Shown: piece by piece, positions 1 through 7,060 of the stretch
Numbering within the stretch: the stretch's first letter is position 1
Layout: each line of letters begins with the position of its first letter
DNA from: Candidatus Falkowbacteria bacterium CG1_02_41_21
GTDB taxonomy: Bacteria; Patescibacteriota; Patescibacteriia; Patescibacteriales; UBA12465
NCBI GenBank assembly: GCA_001871235.1
Contig: MNUV01000005.1
Coordinates: 1 to 9,770 of the forward strand
Direction of reading: 5' to 3'
DNA: 9,770 bases
Notes under the pieces: model-generated
Told to the model about the DNA's origin: nothing
The model's database searches: none
Seen by the model: the letters and a program-made list of their open reading frames with translations, nothing else
Position numbers and translations under genes: made by a program

Positions 1-1
1 A

Positions 2-271
2 AAGTTTAAAATATTGAAACAAGAATTATTGAGATCAAAAGAAGCTGAGCTTCGAGAATTGGGCCGCACTTTAATTAACTGGGAAACGGAAATACTTAAT
101 TATTTTAATTGCCGAATTACTAATGCCTACACCGAAGGACTTCATACTAAATGCAAATTAATCAAGAGAAAATCATTTGGCTTTAGGAATGTGGAAACCT
201 ATGTCCGCAAGCTGATTTTAGGCCTTTTACCCTTCGCAATGCTCTGGAGTTATACACACTTTTCGACGTAG
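2..271 (+). CDS. ISL3-family transposase, C-terminal fragment (cut by window edge)
   Basis: This is the last 89 residues of a transposase. The frame is open from the first bases of the window, so the gene certainly begins upstream; the TTG at 14 is only an in-frame codon, not a credible start. The segment reading NAYTEGLHTKCKLIKRKSFG, followed by FRNVETYVRKLILG, matches the C-terminal part of the DDE domain of ISL3-family transposases. The family pattern there is N-x-x-x-E-G-L-x-x-K-x-K-x-x-K-R-x-x-[YF]-G, and its Glu (about residue 45 of the fragment) should be the last acid of the DDE triad. The TAG stop lies inside the terminal inverted repeat, as is usual for compact IS elements. Family assignment is by motif recognition. 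Whether the complete element is intact cannot be seen here. Confidence 0.85.
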   Translation, partial: KFKILKQELLRSKEAELRELGRTLINWETEILNYFNCRITNAYTEGLHTKCKLIKRKSFGFRNVETYVRKLILGLLPFAMLWSYTHFST

Positions 272-275
272 AGCC
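251..275 (+). repeat. Right terminal inverted repeat of the ISL3-like element
   Basis: Read on the - strand this 25-bp stretch begins GGCTCTACGTCGAAAAGTGT, which is the form of ISL3-family terminal repeats (a GGCTCTT/GGCTTT start followed by a GTCAAA-like block). It overlaps the transposase stop codon at 269-271. The left copy lies outside the window, so the repeat pair is not directly seen. ISL3 elements usually make 8-bp target duplications; the candidate here would be ATAGATTA at 276-283, which cannot be verified. Confidence 0.65.
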
Positions 276-341
276 ATAGATTAACGCTGATTTAAAAAAG
301 CTAAACGCCACTTCCGAACCTGTAATTTTTGGCTCATATTA

Positions 342-366
342 CAGAAAAGAAGACGCTTTCGCGACT
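342..366 (-). terminator. Possible intrinsic terminator after tRNA-Asn
   Basis: On the - strand, downstream of the tRNA 3' end, AGTCGC-GAAA-GCGTCT folds into a six-position stem with one T-T mismatch, capped by a GAAA tetraloop (351-366). It is followed by TCTTTTCTG, a U-rich but interrupted tract (342-350). The stem is short and the U-tract impure, so the call is moderate. Its position, 15 bp past the tRNA 3' end, supports it. Confidence 0.45.
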
Positions 367-381
367 GCTTATCCTGATTTG

Positions 382-694
382 CTCCCGGGGTCGGATTCGA
401 ACCGACGACCAATTGGTTACACTTATCCAGATGTTTCCATGAGGGGTGGACTATATCATCATCCTAAAATCTAGGATGCAAGGCGCTTCCTGCCCTATTT
501 GCTATAGAGAAGTACTCCCTTTCGGGATAGTCTCTGAACCTTCCCTGAACTTCAGAGCTTGGCTGCTGATTACCATATTCTCTGGTTAAAGAGTCTTTAG
601 GCTTCCAGCAATTCACCTTATTCTTCATCCCTTGATTACTCAAGAGAGCTGCATCATTCTACAGCCAACTGCGCTACCGCTGCGCTACCCGGGA
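382..694 (-). tRNA. tRNA-Asn(GUU), interrupted by a group I intron in the anticodon
   Basis: The two exons are 694-661 (34 nt) and 419-382 (38 nt). Joined they give a canonical 72-nt tRNA. Its parts are: acceptor TCCCGGG/CCCGGGA; TA; D-stem GCGC/GCGC with loop AGCGGTA; A; anticodon stem GTTGG/CCAAT; anticodon loop CTGTTAA; variable loop TGGTC; T-stem GTCGG/CCGAC with loop TTCGAAT; discriminator G. The loop puts GTT at positions 34-36, so this is tRNA-Asn. The next bases are CAAA, so CCA is not encoded and must be added by a CCA-adding enzyme. The interruption falls between anticodon bases U35 and U36. Only this junction yields a seven-base loop, a U at the end of the 5' exon and a G at the end of the intron. 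A strong promoter lies upstream at 723-752. The cognate synthetase gene asnS is at the far end of the same window. Confidence 0.95.
420..660 (-). ncRNA. Group I self-splicing intron (241 nt, IC3-like) in tRNA-Asn
   Basis: The conserved core elements can be read on the - strand. P1 is formed by 5' exon GGCTGT and internal guide GCAGCT (652-647), with the diagnostic U-G pair at the splice site. P2 is the hairpin CTTGA-GTAA-TCAAG. P4 pairs TGCTG with CAGCA in the Q element, within AATCAGCAGCCAAGC. P6 is CTCTG-AAGTT-CAGGG. P7 pairs the R element GTTCAGAGACTA with the S element ATATAGTCC through GACTA/TAGTC. A P7.1-like hairpin, TCCC-GAAA-GGGA, follows R. The intron ends in G at 420, the expected omega-G. 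R, Q and S closely resemble my recollection of the Azoarcus tRNA-Ile intron, hence IC3-like. No homing endonuclease ORF fits in 241 nt. I did not resolve P3 and P8 completely. Confidence 0.92.
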
Positions 695-722
695 ATATAT
701 TAAATTGTCTAACAATAAAGGT

Positions 723-752
723 ATAATATCGTAAAAACTAAGGTTTTGTCAA
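723..752 (-). promoter_or_regulatory. Sigma-70-type promoter for tRNA-Asn
   Basis: On the - strand a perfect -35 TTGACA (752-747) is followed by an 18-bp spacer and a -10 TATTAT (728-723, five of six matches). Transcription would start near 716, leaving a leader of about 20 nt before the mature tRNA 5' end at 694. It sits between the rpoD stop and the tRNA, so the tRNA can be made independently of the upstream operon. Confidence 0.8.
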
Positions 753-774
753 CCCGTATTTCGAGGTATTTTAA

Positions 775-2058
775 CTAGTAATCTCTCAATTTCTCCAACC
801 CCTTGAACTTTCTAATCTTCTCCAGCGCCTTAGCCTCAATCTGCCGGATACGTTCGCGGGTCACTTCAAATTCCTGTCCCACCTCTTCCAGAGTATGCGC
901 CACGCCATCCACTAATCCGAATCTCATTTCCAGAATTTTCTGTTCTCGCGGGGAGAGATTAATGATAATGGCTTTGACGTAATCTCTTAATAATTGCAAA
1001 GCGGCGACTCTGTCCGGGGTTTCATTTTTGACGTCTTCAATAAAGTCTTCCAGGGTGGAATTATCTTCATCGTCGCCGACCGTGGTTTCGAGCGATATAG
1101 TATCTTGCGAAATCTTGATGATATATCTGACTTTCTCCAAATCTTCGCCCATTTCAGCCGAAATCTCTTCAGCTAAAGGCTCTCTGCCCAATTCCTGAAT
1201 CAAGAAGCGTTGCACCTGTTGAAATTTATTGATAGTTTCCACCATATGAACGGGAATGCGGATAGTTCTCGACTGATCGGCCAATGCTCGGGTAATCGCC
1301 TGCCTGATCCACCAGGTGGCATAAGTGGAGAATTTAAAGCCCTTCTTGTATTCAAACTTTTCGACGGCTCTAAACAATCCGATATTGCCTTCTTGAATTA
1401 AATCTAGCAGACTCAAGCCCTTAGCGCTGGCAAACTTCTTGGCAATGGAAACGACTAATCTTAAATTGGCTTCAATAATTTTTCTTTCCGCTTCTTTATC
1501 ACCCTTCTCTTTCCGCTTAGACAGTTCCACTTCTTCATCACCACTCAACAATGGGATTTTACCAATTTCTTTCAAATACATCTGAATGGAGTCGGCGCTC
1601 AGTTTAGCCAAATCAATTCCCATACTGCCGCCTTTACCCTTCACCGGCACTTCCGGTTTGCGGCCTAAAATACCGCCGCCGTCTTCAATAATTTTGACGC
1701 CGGCTTCTTGGAGTCGTCCTAAAAAAATATCATAATCATAGACATATTCTTCTAACTCCGGGAATAGATATAATAATTCGGTTTCGGTTACAAAGCCTCG
1801 AGTCCGACCCTTACTGATAATCGCCAACATCTTTTCCTCGGTTGGTTTAATCACTTCCTTTTTCTCTCGCACCACTTCTTTAACTCTGGGAGCAACCTTA
1901 ACCTGAGCTTTAGGTTTAGCTTTAGTCGGAAAAAACTTTTTTTTATTTGGTTTTTTGCCCGCCCCTGACGCCTTAGCTGACTTCGCCTTCATAATAGATT
2001 TTTTTAATTTCGGCGCCGGTTTCTTGGCACTGACTTTTTTAGGTTTCTTAACTGTCAT
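775..2058 (-). CDS. rpoD: RNA polymerase primary sigma factor (sigma-70/RpoD)
   Basis: This is the primary sigma factor that directs RNA polymerase to -35/-10 promoters, 427 aa. A lysine- and alanine-rich tail (about 1-70, with roughly 24 Lys) comes first. A region 1.1-like segment follows (about 73-128). Region 1.2 starts near 156 ([16 protein letters not shown]). Region 2 (about 190-280) contains [24 protein letters not shown] and the -10-reading helix [15 protein letters not shown]. Region 3 is about 281-350. Region 4 (about 365-425) contains [15 protein letters not shown] and the -35-reading helix [14 protein letters not shown]. The ATG at 2058 is only 4 nt after the dnaG stop, and no Shine-Dalgarno is visible. 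The stop is TAG, followed about 25 bp later by the tRNA-Asn promoter. dnaG-rpoD order is the conserved macromolecular-synthesis arrangement, here without rpsU. The clean TTGACA and TTGATA promoters in the window fit a standard primary sigma. Confidence 0.97.
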   Translation of the reverse strand: MTVKKPKKVSAKKPAPKLKKSIMKAKSAKASGAGKKPNKKKFFPTKAKPKAQVKVAPRVKEVVREKKEVIKPTEEKMLAIISKGRTRGFVTETELLYLFPELEEYVYDYDIFLGRLQEAGVKIIEDGGGILGRKPEVPVKGKGGSMGIDLAKLSADSIQMYLKEIGKIPLLSGDEEVELSKRKEKGDKEAERKIIEANLRLVVSIAKKFASAKGLSLLDLIQEGNIGLFRAVEKFEYKKGFKFSTYATWWIRQAITRALADQSRTIRIPVHMVETINKFQQVQRFLIQELGREPLAEEISAEMGEDLEKVRYIIKISQDTISLETTVGDDEDNSTLEDFIEDVKNETPDRVAALQLLRDYVKAIIINLSPREQKILEMRFGLVDGVAHTLEEVGQEFEVTRERIRQIEAKALEKIRKFKGLEKLRDY

Positions 2059-2062
2059 ATTT

Positions 2063-3859
2063 TTAGATATCCAGTTCTTTCGATTCTTCGGAAAGAAGTT
2101 TAAGTTTTGACATCAGATCGCTACTGGCCTGACTGTCATTATTATTCTCGGCCGAAGCGATTTGTTTCTCAATTTCGGTCATGCGATTCTTGAGATTAAA
2201 TTTTTTTAAAGCTAAAATGATTTTAATAATTTCACCTCTGACCAAAACTAAATCCATCTCGGCGAAGTCCTTGTCAGCCAGAAGCGACAAAGTATCAAGC
2301 TGAGAAGCTAACGCCGGATTTTGGGATTCTAAGTGGCCCCGAAAACTGCGATAATCCAAGGCCTTATTAGTATTATAATAGATTATCAGCTGATTGTAAA
2401 ACAAGCGATTATGGAGCCCATCCAGATGCTCGCTGGCGAGATTATTAGCCACATATTCGGTAAAATCGGGATATTTAAGGACCAAGGACAGGAGCAATTC
2501 GGACAGCCTCTCTTCTCGGCTCTGGCGAGTATCAATCCGATCGGCCAAACTAATTTTGGGGGTATTATTAATTTCCCCCGGTTTTCTCAGGGTATTGATA
2601 GTTTCTCGCAATACTTCCTCGCCAATATCAATTTTTTCGCTCAGTCGTTTCAACCAATGGTCAATTTCAATCTTGTTGCTAAATTTATTGATCATCTCCA
2701 AAATCTTTTTGGCCACTAATCTCTTGCCGGAGGCTTGCGTCAAATCGGACTCGCCGAGCACTTTAGCGAAATAATATTCCATCATCGGAGCCGCGGCTTT
2801 AATCGCCTCGCCCCAAGCCGCCGGATTATTTTTTAAAGCTTCGTCGGGATCCTTGCCGCCGGGAATAATAATCACCTTAATATCCAGTTCCGCCGCCATC
2901 GCCTCTTTAATCCCGCGATCAGCGGCGATTTGTCCGGCATTATCGGCATCAAAAGCGAGAGCCACATTATTGGTATAGCGTTTGATTAATTTAATTTGCT
3001 CGCCGGTCAAAGCGGTTCCCGAAGATGCCGCGGTATTTTTAAATCCATGCTGATGCGAAGAAATGGCATCCATTTGGCCTTCCACGATTATTACCAGATT
3101 CTCTTGCTTAATCGCTTGCTTCGCTTTATCCAAAGCGAACAAAACCCGACTCTTGTCATAGACATTAGTTTGCGGACTGTTGATATATTTGCCCATCTTG
3201 TCTAACTCGGGATTAGTGTTCGCTGGATTGACCCGAGCCGAAAAACCGATAGTCTGCCCGGCCACATTATTAATCGGGAACATAATCCGATCGCGGAAAC
3301 GATTATAATACTTGGCGGTTCCCTCTTTTTTGGCGCTCAAACCGGCCAGAAAAATTTCTTCATCACTATATTTTTTTGTTTTTAAAATATTAATGATATC
3401 ATCCCAGCTGTCCGGACTATAGCCGATTTTGAAATTACGGACAGTTTCTTCATTGAGTCCCCTAGTTTTCAAATAATTTTTAATGGCTTCATTCTTGAAA
3501 AGCTGCAAATGATAATAATCGGCGGCTATGGCCAAGATATCCAACAAACGGCTCCGTTTAGAAGTCTCGGCGACATCTTCCCGTTTCAAAGTTACTCCGG
3601 CCTTCGGCGCCAGGAGACGCAAAGCTTCACTAAAATTTAATCCTTCCATTTCCATCACAAAACCGAAAATATCACCGCCCCGGCCACAACCGAAACAATG
3701 CCAGATTTGTTTCTCGGGAGAAACCATAAAAGACGGGGTCTTTTCTTGATGAAACGGACAAACTGCCCGCAGATTACCGCCGGCGGGCCGCAGGGAGATA
3801 TATTCTCCCAATACTTCCGTAATATCCAATTTTGATTTTATCTCTTCTGCCGGATTCAT
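2063..3859 (-). CDS. dnaG: DNA primase DnaG
   Basis: This primase synthesises RNA primers for lagging-strand replication and works with the replicative helicase. It is 598 aa, normal for the family. The N-terminal CHC2 zinc domain (about 1-100) has C34, H37, C55 and C58 in CPFH and [10 protein letters not shown]. The polymerase domain follows, with [19 protein letters not shown] at about 191-209. The TOPRIM fold has the acidic residues E260 and D264 (VEGQMD), then FDAD (D304, D306) and GGKDPDE. The C-terminal 200 residues are poorly conserved and helical, as expected for a DnaB-interaction region. The ATG at 3859 begins at the usual [13 protein letters not shown] start and lies 9 bp after the preceding stop, with no Shine-Dalgarno. 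A TATAAT-like element immediately upstream is discussed separately. Confidence 0.97.
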   Translation of the reverse strand: MNPAEEIKSKLDITEVLGEYISLRPAGGNLRAVCPFHQEKTPSFMVSPEKQIWHCFGCGRGGDIFGFVMEMEGLNFSEALRLLAPKAGVTLKREDVAETSKRSRLLDILAIAADYYHLQLFKNEAIKNYLKTRGLNEETVRNFKIGYSPDSWDDIINILKTKKYSDEEIFLAGLSAKKEGTAKYYNRFRDRIMFPINNVAGQTIGFSARVNPANTNPELDKMGKYINSPQTNVYDKSRVLFALDKAKQAIKQENLVIIVEGQMDAISSHQHGFKNTAASSGTALTGEQIKLIKRYTNNVALAFDADNAGQIAADRGIKEAMAAELDIKVIIIPGGKDPDEALKNNPAAWGEAIKAAAPMMEYYFAKVLGESDLTQASGKRLVAKKILEMINKFSNKIEIDHWLKRLSEKIDIGEEVLRETINTLRKPGEINNTPKISLADRIDTRQSREERLSELLLSLVLKYPDFTEYVANNLASEHLDGLHNRLFYNQLIIYYNTNKALDYRSFRGHLESQNPALASQLDTLSLLADKDFAEMDLVLVRGEIIKIILALKKFNLKNRMTEIEKQIASAENNNDSQASSDLMSKLKLLSEESKELDI

Positions 3860-3868
3860 ATTTTAATA

Positions 3869-4339
3869 TTATAGCCCGAATAATCGTTGCCAAAAACTCT
3901 TTGGTTTGGCAACCTTTAAATCGGCCAAATCAGCCGCAAAATTTCCGGGATTATATTGAGACTGGGAAATTTTAATACCGACCTCATCTTTTTTTGAATT
4001 AGTTCCAGTTTGATTATAATCCTTCTCTGGGCCGGAACTGATCCCTAATGACTGCCTGATATTCTCAATTTCAGCCGCCACCAATTCACTATCAGACTCC
4101 GCATTATGCATATGGCTGCCGGCATAACTGGCCTCCTTTTGATCCAAATGCATATTGAAAACAACCGAATCATCGCGCTCATCGACATAAAGATGAAGAC
4201 GAGGATAGAAACCTGACCCGAGACGTTTGACGAAACTATTGACCCCTCGCCGCCGATCATAAATCAAACCCCAGCCGGCATGATGCAAAAAGCTTTCCGG
4301 GGTCTCAGGTAATTGAATTCTTTTAATCGTTAATTTCAT
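3869..4339 (-). CDS. Hypothetical protein with a His/Asp-rich motif
   Basis: I do not recognise a named family in this 156-aa protein. The N-terminal 100 residues look folded: strand-rich segments MKLTIKRIQL and FYPRLHLYVDERDDSVVFNMHL, then HLDQKEASYAGSHMHNAESD (64-83) with three His and several acids, then a helix ELVAAEIENIRQSLG. Residues 101-140 are polar and low in hydrophobics, probably a linker. The end, KPKSFWQRLFGL, is a short basic-aromatic amphipathic tail that could touch the membrane or a partner. There is no signal peptide or clear membrane segment. It sits 9 bp after the gtrA-like gene and 9 bp before dnaG in the same block. The R-rich DRRRG and the HLD...H.H pattern feel familiar from Patescibacteria hypotheticals, but that is memory, not a search. 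Metal or nucleic-acid binding is possible and unproven. Confidence 0.8.
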   Translation of the reverse strand: MKLTIKRIQLPETPESFLHHAGWGLIYDRRRGVNSFVKRLGSGFYPRLHLYVDERDDSVVFNMHLDQKEASYAGSHMHNAESDSELVAAEIENIRQSLGISSGPEKDYNQTGTNSKKDEVGIKISQSQYNPGNFAADLADLKVAKPKSFWQRLFGL

Positions 4340-4348
4340 ATTTTATTA

Positions 4349-4825
4349 TTAATATTTATCATCATGATGTTTTCTAAAAATGATAAAACGATAAACCAAA
4401 TAACTCTCTAGGCCAATCGCCAAACTGACGATCAATTGGGCCAATAAATACCAAACTTGATAACGGTTAACCAAGATGTGCATCAGATAACCATTGATAT
4501 TCAAATTGATTAAAGCGAACAAAAAATATAAGCTTAATTGGTGATAGACATGTTTCTTGTTGTGATTGCAGAAAGTCCAAAATTTTTGCAGATAAAAACT
4601 AACCCAAAAGGAAAGAATATAAGCTAGACTGGTTGACCAAATAACCGAGATCTGTAATAGCCCGTGCAAAATATACAGTACCAACAAATCCACGGCTCCC
4701 GCGATTGGCCCGGACATAAAAAATTTAACGATTGATTTATGACGCCATAATCGCCAATATAATTTCGGATAATGCTGGGCAACAAAATGTTTAAGTTGAG
4801 AAAAAAGTTTTAAGAATAAACTCAT
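4349..4825 (-). CDS. GtrA-like four-helix membrane protein
   Basis: This 158-aa integral membrane protein fits the GtrA family (PF04138), small four-helix proteins often tied to translocation or transfer of polyprenyl-linked sugars in cell-surface polysaccharide synthesis. Four hydrophobic segments are visible at about 32-56, 61-81, 94-118 and 124-147. Family-like features include FFMSGPIAGAVDLLVLYIL after a basic amphipathic start, the SFYLQKFWTF segment after helix 2, and the closing YLVYRFIIFRK. The N-terminal 30 residues are basic and probably cytoplasmic. No glycosyltransferase partner is next to it, so its substrate cannot be guessed from context. It lies 13 bp downstream of the carboxypeptidase gene, which hints at a shared envelope role. 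Confidence 0.85.
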   Translation of the reverse strand: MSLFLKLFSQLKHFVAQHYPKLYWRLWRHKSIVKFFMSGPIAGAVDLLVLYILHGLLQISVIWSTSLAYILSFWVSFYLQKFWTFCNHNKKHVYHQLSLYFLFALINLNINGYLMHILVNRYQVWYLLAQLIVSLAIGLESYLVYRFIIFRKHHDDKY

Positions 4826-4838
4826 AAAATATTAATAA

Positions 4839-5750
4839 TTACCATTCATAACTGTCGTAAATCCAACGCACTAATTTAGCGGTTTGCTTAAAACGATCAG
4901 CCTCGCTCGGAGTATTTAAAACGACCGAAATTATCTCATGTTGACTGGCATCAATAAATTTAGCCACGAAACAATATCCCGCCAAATCAGTATAACCGGT
5001 TTTCCCGCCCATAATCCTAATATTATTATCCGAGAAATTATTAAGTAAAGCATCGGTGGATTCAATAGCCTTAGACACTCCGGCTATAGTGGAAAACTCC
5101 GTTTTTTCGGTAGCCACCGCCTGATTAATCTCACTCCGGCCTAAAGCGGCTTGGGCTAGTAAAGCCACTTCTCGGGCGGTGGAAATATTGCTGTTGCTAA
5201 GCCCAACGGGATCGACAAAGCGAGTCTGCAGCAAGCCCAAAGCTTTCGCTTTTTCATTCATTTTAATGACAAAATCCGCCTCGCTCAAACCGGCTGAATG
5301 AATCAGGGCAATCGTCGCGCTATTGTCCGAGCCCACCAACATGGCATAAAAAAGATTCCTGACAGTCACCTTGTCGCCCAGATACAGATAAATTTTACCG
5401 CCGTCTCGCCGGTCCTCCCGTTTAATTTCATAAATCTGGTCCCAGCCGGGATTATTATCCAACCAAACCAAGGCCGTCATTAATTTAGTGATACTGGCGA
5501 TGCGCAAACGATCATTGGAATTTTTTTCAAAGATAAACAGCTTGTTCTTGATATCAAACACGGCGGCGCTATAAGCGGAAACTTCAATATCTGGGATGCC
5601 AACTTTCTTCTGAGGCAAATGGATAGTGGTTTGTTTTTCAATTACCGCTTCCGGGCTAATGGGATTATCAGCGAAAGAAAAAACATTATTGAGATTAACA
5701 TTCAACAAAAAAAACGAACTGATAATAGTAAGGATAATTTGCCCCATCAT
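4839..5750 (-). CDS. Serine-type D-Ala-D-Ala carboxypeptidase (S11 family, PBP5/DacA-like)
   Basis: Members of this family remove the terminal D-Ala of peptidoglycan stem peptides outside the membrane. All three active-site motifs are present: SITK (S86 to K89), SDN (141-143) and KTG (250-252, in GGKTGYTDLAG). A hydrophobic N-terminal segment (about 4-25) with a possible cleavage after FSFA (residue 27) fits export; uncleaved it could act as a membrane anchor. At 303 aa the protein ends soon after the catalytic domain (RWIYDSYEW). It lacks the C-terminal beta domain and amphipathic anchor of E. coli PBP5, so it is a short form. ATGATG at the start offers two adjacent Met codons; I kept the first. 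It starts 11 bp after scpB. The gene implies that this organism makes a peptidoglycan wall. Confidence 0.93.
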   Translation of the reverse strand: MMGQIILTIISSFFLLNVNLNNVFSFADNPISPEAVIEKQTTIHLPQKKVGIPDIEVSAYSAAVFDIKNKLFIFEKNSNDRLRIASITKLMTALVWLDNNPGWDQIYEIKREDRRDGGKIYLYLGDKVTVRNLFYAMLVGSDNSATIALIHSAGLSEADFVIKMNEKAKALGLLQTRFVDPVGLSNSNISTAREVALLAQAALGRSEINQAVATEKTEFSTIAGVSKAIESTDALLNNFSDNNIRIMGGKTGYTDLAGYCFVAKFIDASQHEIISVVLNTPSEADRFKQTAKLVRWIYDSYEW

Positions 5751-5761
5751 AAAAATTTAAT

Positions 5762-6331
5762 TTAAAGAGTATCGGCAACTACGGCCATTGGCTCTTCCCG
5801 GCTTAAAATCTTAGCGATAGTATCGTCTTGATGAAGTCTGACATAATCCGGCAGATCTTCCAGCTTATTAATCCCTAAATAACGAATAAAATCGATGGTG
5901 ACGTTGTAAAAACTGATGGCTTTTTCCTTGTCGGCTTTTTCTTCAATCAAACCGCGAATTAATAAATTTCTCAGAATTAGAGAACAATTAACGCCCCGAA
6001 TCCGGTCTAAATCAATTTTGGTTATCGGCCCGCGATAAGCGATGACGGTTAAGGCTTCCAGGCTCGGACGGCTTAATTCGCCGCTGGTTTCATCTTTGAT
6101 AAATTCCTGAACAATGGCGGCGCTCTCCGCCGAACTGACCATCTGATATTTGCCGTTATTCTTAATGATTTGCAGGCCGGAACCGGCGCCGGCATAGTCG
6201 GCCGACAATTCATCCATGGCCGCCTCAACTTCATTAGGCTTAATTTTTAATAAATCAGCTAACTCTTTGACGGTTAGGGGCTTATTGGCCACAAACAGCA
6301 GAGATTCCAGTTGAGATTTTAATGTCACCAT
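5762..6331 (-). CDS. scpB: Segregation and condensation protein B
   Basis: ScpB is the winged-helix partner that binds the kleisin ScpA within the SMC-ScpAB condensin, which compacts and helps segregate the chromosome. At 189 aa it has normal family length. Two winged-helix units can be read: about 4-75 (LKSQLESLLFVANKPLTVKE, then ADLLKI) and about 87-155. The second contains LSRPSLEALTVIAYRGPITK and IRGVN...LRNLLIRGLIEE, the most diagnostic part of the family. The later GRP-x-x-Y-x-T-T-like segment is diverged here (KAISFYNVTIDFIRYLGI). The start is 4 nt after the scpA stop, a classic coupled pair. No smc gene is in the window. Confidence 0.95.
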   Translation of the reverse strand: MVTLKSQLESLLFVANKPLTVKELADLLKIKPNEVEAAMDELSADYAGAGSGLQIIKNNGKYQMVSSAESAAIVQEFIKDETSGELSRPSLEALTVIAYRGPITKIDLDRIRGVNCSLILRNLLIRGLIEEKADKEKAISFYNVTIDFIRYLGINKLEDLPDYVRLHQDDTIAKILSREEPMAVVADTL

Positions 6332-6335
6332 AGAT

Positions 6336-7058
6336 TTAATTCAATTTATTAATAATTATTTCACTGAACAAGCCGTCTTGCTCAAATTCTAATTCTCTTT
6401 GTTTGGCCAGTTCCAGGACCGCCAAGAAGCTGACGATAATTTCAGTTCTATTGCCGGCTTCTTTAATTACCTGGCTAAAAGTAAACGATATTTTATCCAG
6501 CAATTTTCTTTGGATAAAACTAATTTTTTCCTCAATACTAATTTTATATTCAATCACTTCCCCCTTCAGTTCTTGCTGCTCTGCCGTCAAAAATCCCAAA
6601 ATATAATTAAAATGTTCCCGCAACATTTCCTTGGTCAAGTTCTTGGGCGGAGAAAATTTCTGCCAAACGAATAATTGGCGCCGCTTACCACTCTTCCCCA
6701 GATCTCGGATAAAGGAAAATTTCTTTCTGGCCAGCATCTTCTCCAAACCCCTAGCCGCTTCCAAAAACTCTTTATACATGCGCAACTGCTGCTCCAACTC
6801 TTCAATTTCTTCATCCTCTTCTGGACTGGAAAGATATGGCAGTAAAGCCTTGGATTTAATATACAACAGCTTAGCGGCAATCACCAAAAAATCAGCCACT
6901 TGTTCCGGATCAATATGGACTGAATTTTTTAAATAAGCGATATATTCATCAGCGATTTTAGCCAGAGCAATTTCCGTAATATCCATCTCCTCCTTCTCAA
7001 TCAGTGACAAAAGAAGCTCTAGCGGACCGCTGAATTTGGCAGTGGTAAATTCCATCAT
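6336..7058 (-). CDS. scpA: Segregation and condensation protein A (kleisin)
   Basis: ScpA is the kleisin that bridges the SMC heads in the bacterial condensin. The 240-aa protein shows the conserved N-terminal helical domain: FSGPLELLLSLIEKEEMDIT near 9-28, and VADFLVIAAKLLYIKSKALL at 54-73 with P74 following. A charged acidic linker comes next (EEDEEIEELEQQL), and then a C-terminal winged helix (about 170-240, with SFLAVLELAKQRELEFEQDG at 210-229) that binds the SMC head. Two adjacent ATG codons (7058 and 7055) occur; either could be used. It begins 2 nt after the stop of the upstream membrane-protein gene and is followed by scpB at 4 nt, so co-translation is likely. Confidence 0.95.
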   Translation of the reverse strand: MMEFTTAKFSGPLELLLSLIEKEEMDITEIALAKIADEYIAYLKNSVHIDPEQVADFLVIAAKLLYIKSKALLPYLSSPEEDEEIEELEQQLRMYKEFLEAARGLEKMLARKKFSFIRDLGKSGKRRQLFVWQKFSPPKNLTKEMLREHFNYILGFLTAEQQELKGEVIEYKISIEEKISFIQRKLLDKISFTFSQVIKEAGNRTEIIVSFLAVLELAKQRELEFEQDGLFSEIIINKLN

Positions 7059-7060
7059 AA

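Noticed and set aside
321..343. TGTAAT...ATTACA inverted repeat between the ISL3 end and the tRNA.
   Set aside because: Six-bp arms in AT-rich DNA with no context; expected by chance.
420..660. Possible homing endonuclease or other ORF within the intron.
   Set aside because: Only 241 nt long and filled by the catalytic core; no plausible reading frame was seen.
655..694. The 5' exon reads CTGTA, suggesting tRNA-Tyr(GTA).
   Set aside because: Adding the A to the exon gives an eight-base anticodon loop and breaks the group I rule of U before and G at the end of the intron. The correct junction gives CTGTTAA, anticodon GTT (Asn).
753..775. Terminator for the operon directly after rpoD.
   Set aside because: The only pairing seen is about four bp with mismatches and there is no U-tract.
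2333..2719. Open + strand frame of 128 codons opposite dnaG, and similar frames opposite rpoD, scpA and asnS.
   Set aside because: They lie wholly inside strongly recognisable genes on the other strand, show no family features and are explained as shadows.
4045..4260. Second - strand frame of 71 codons inside the hypothetical gene at 3869-4339.
   Set aside because: Out of frame with the longer ORF, with odd composition (clusters of Ile/Met/Ser); the 156-aa frame fits the gene spacing and has protein-like character.
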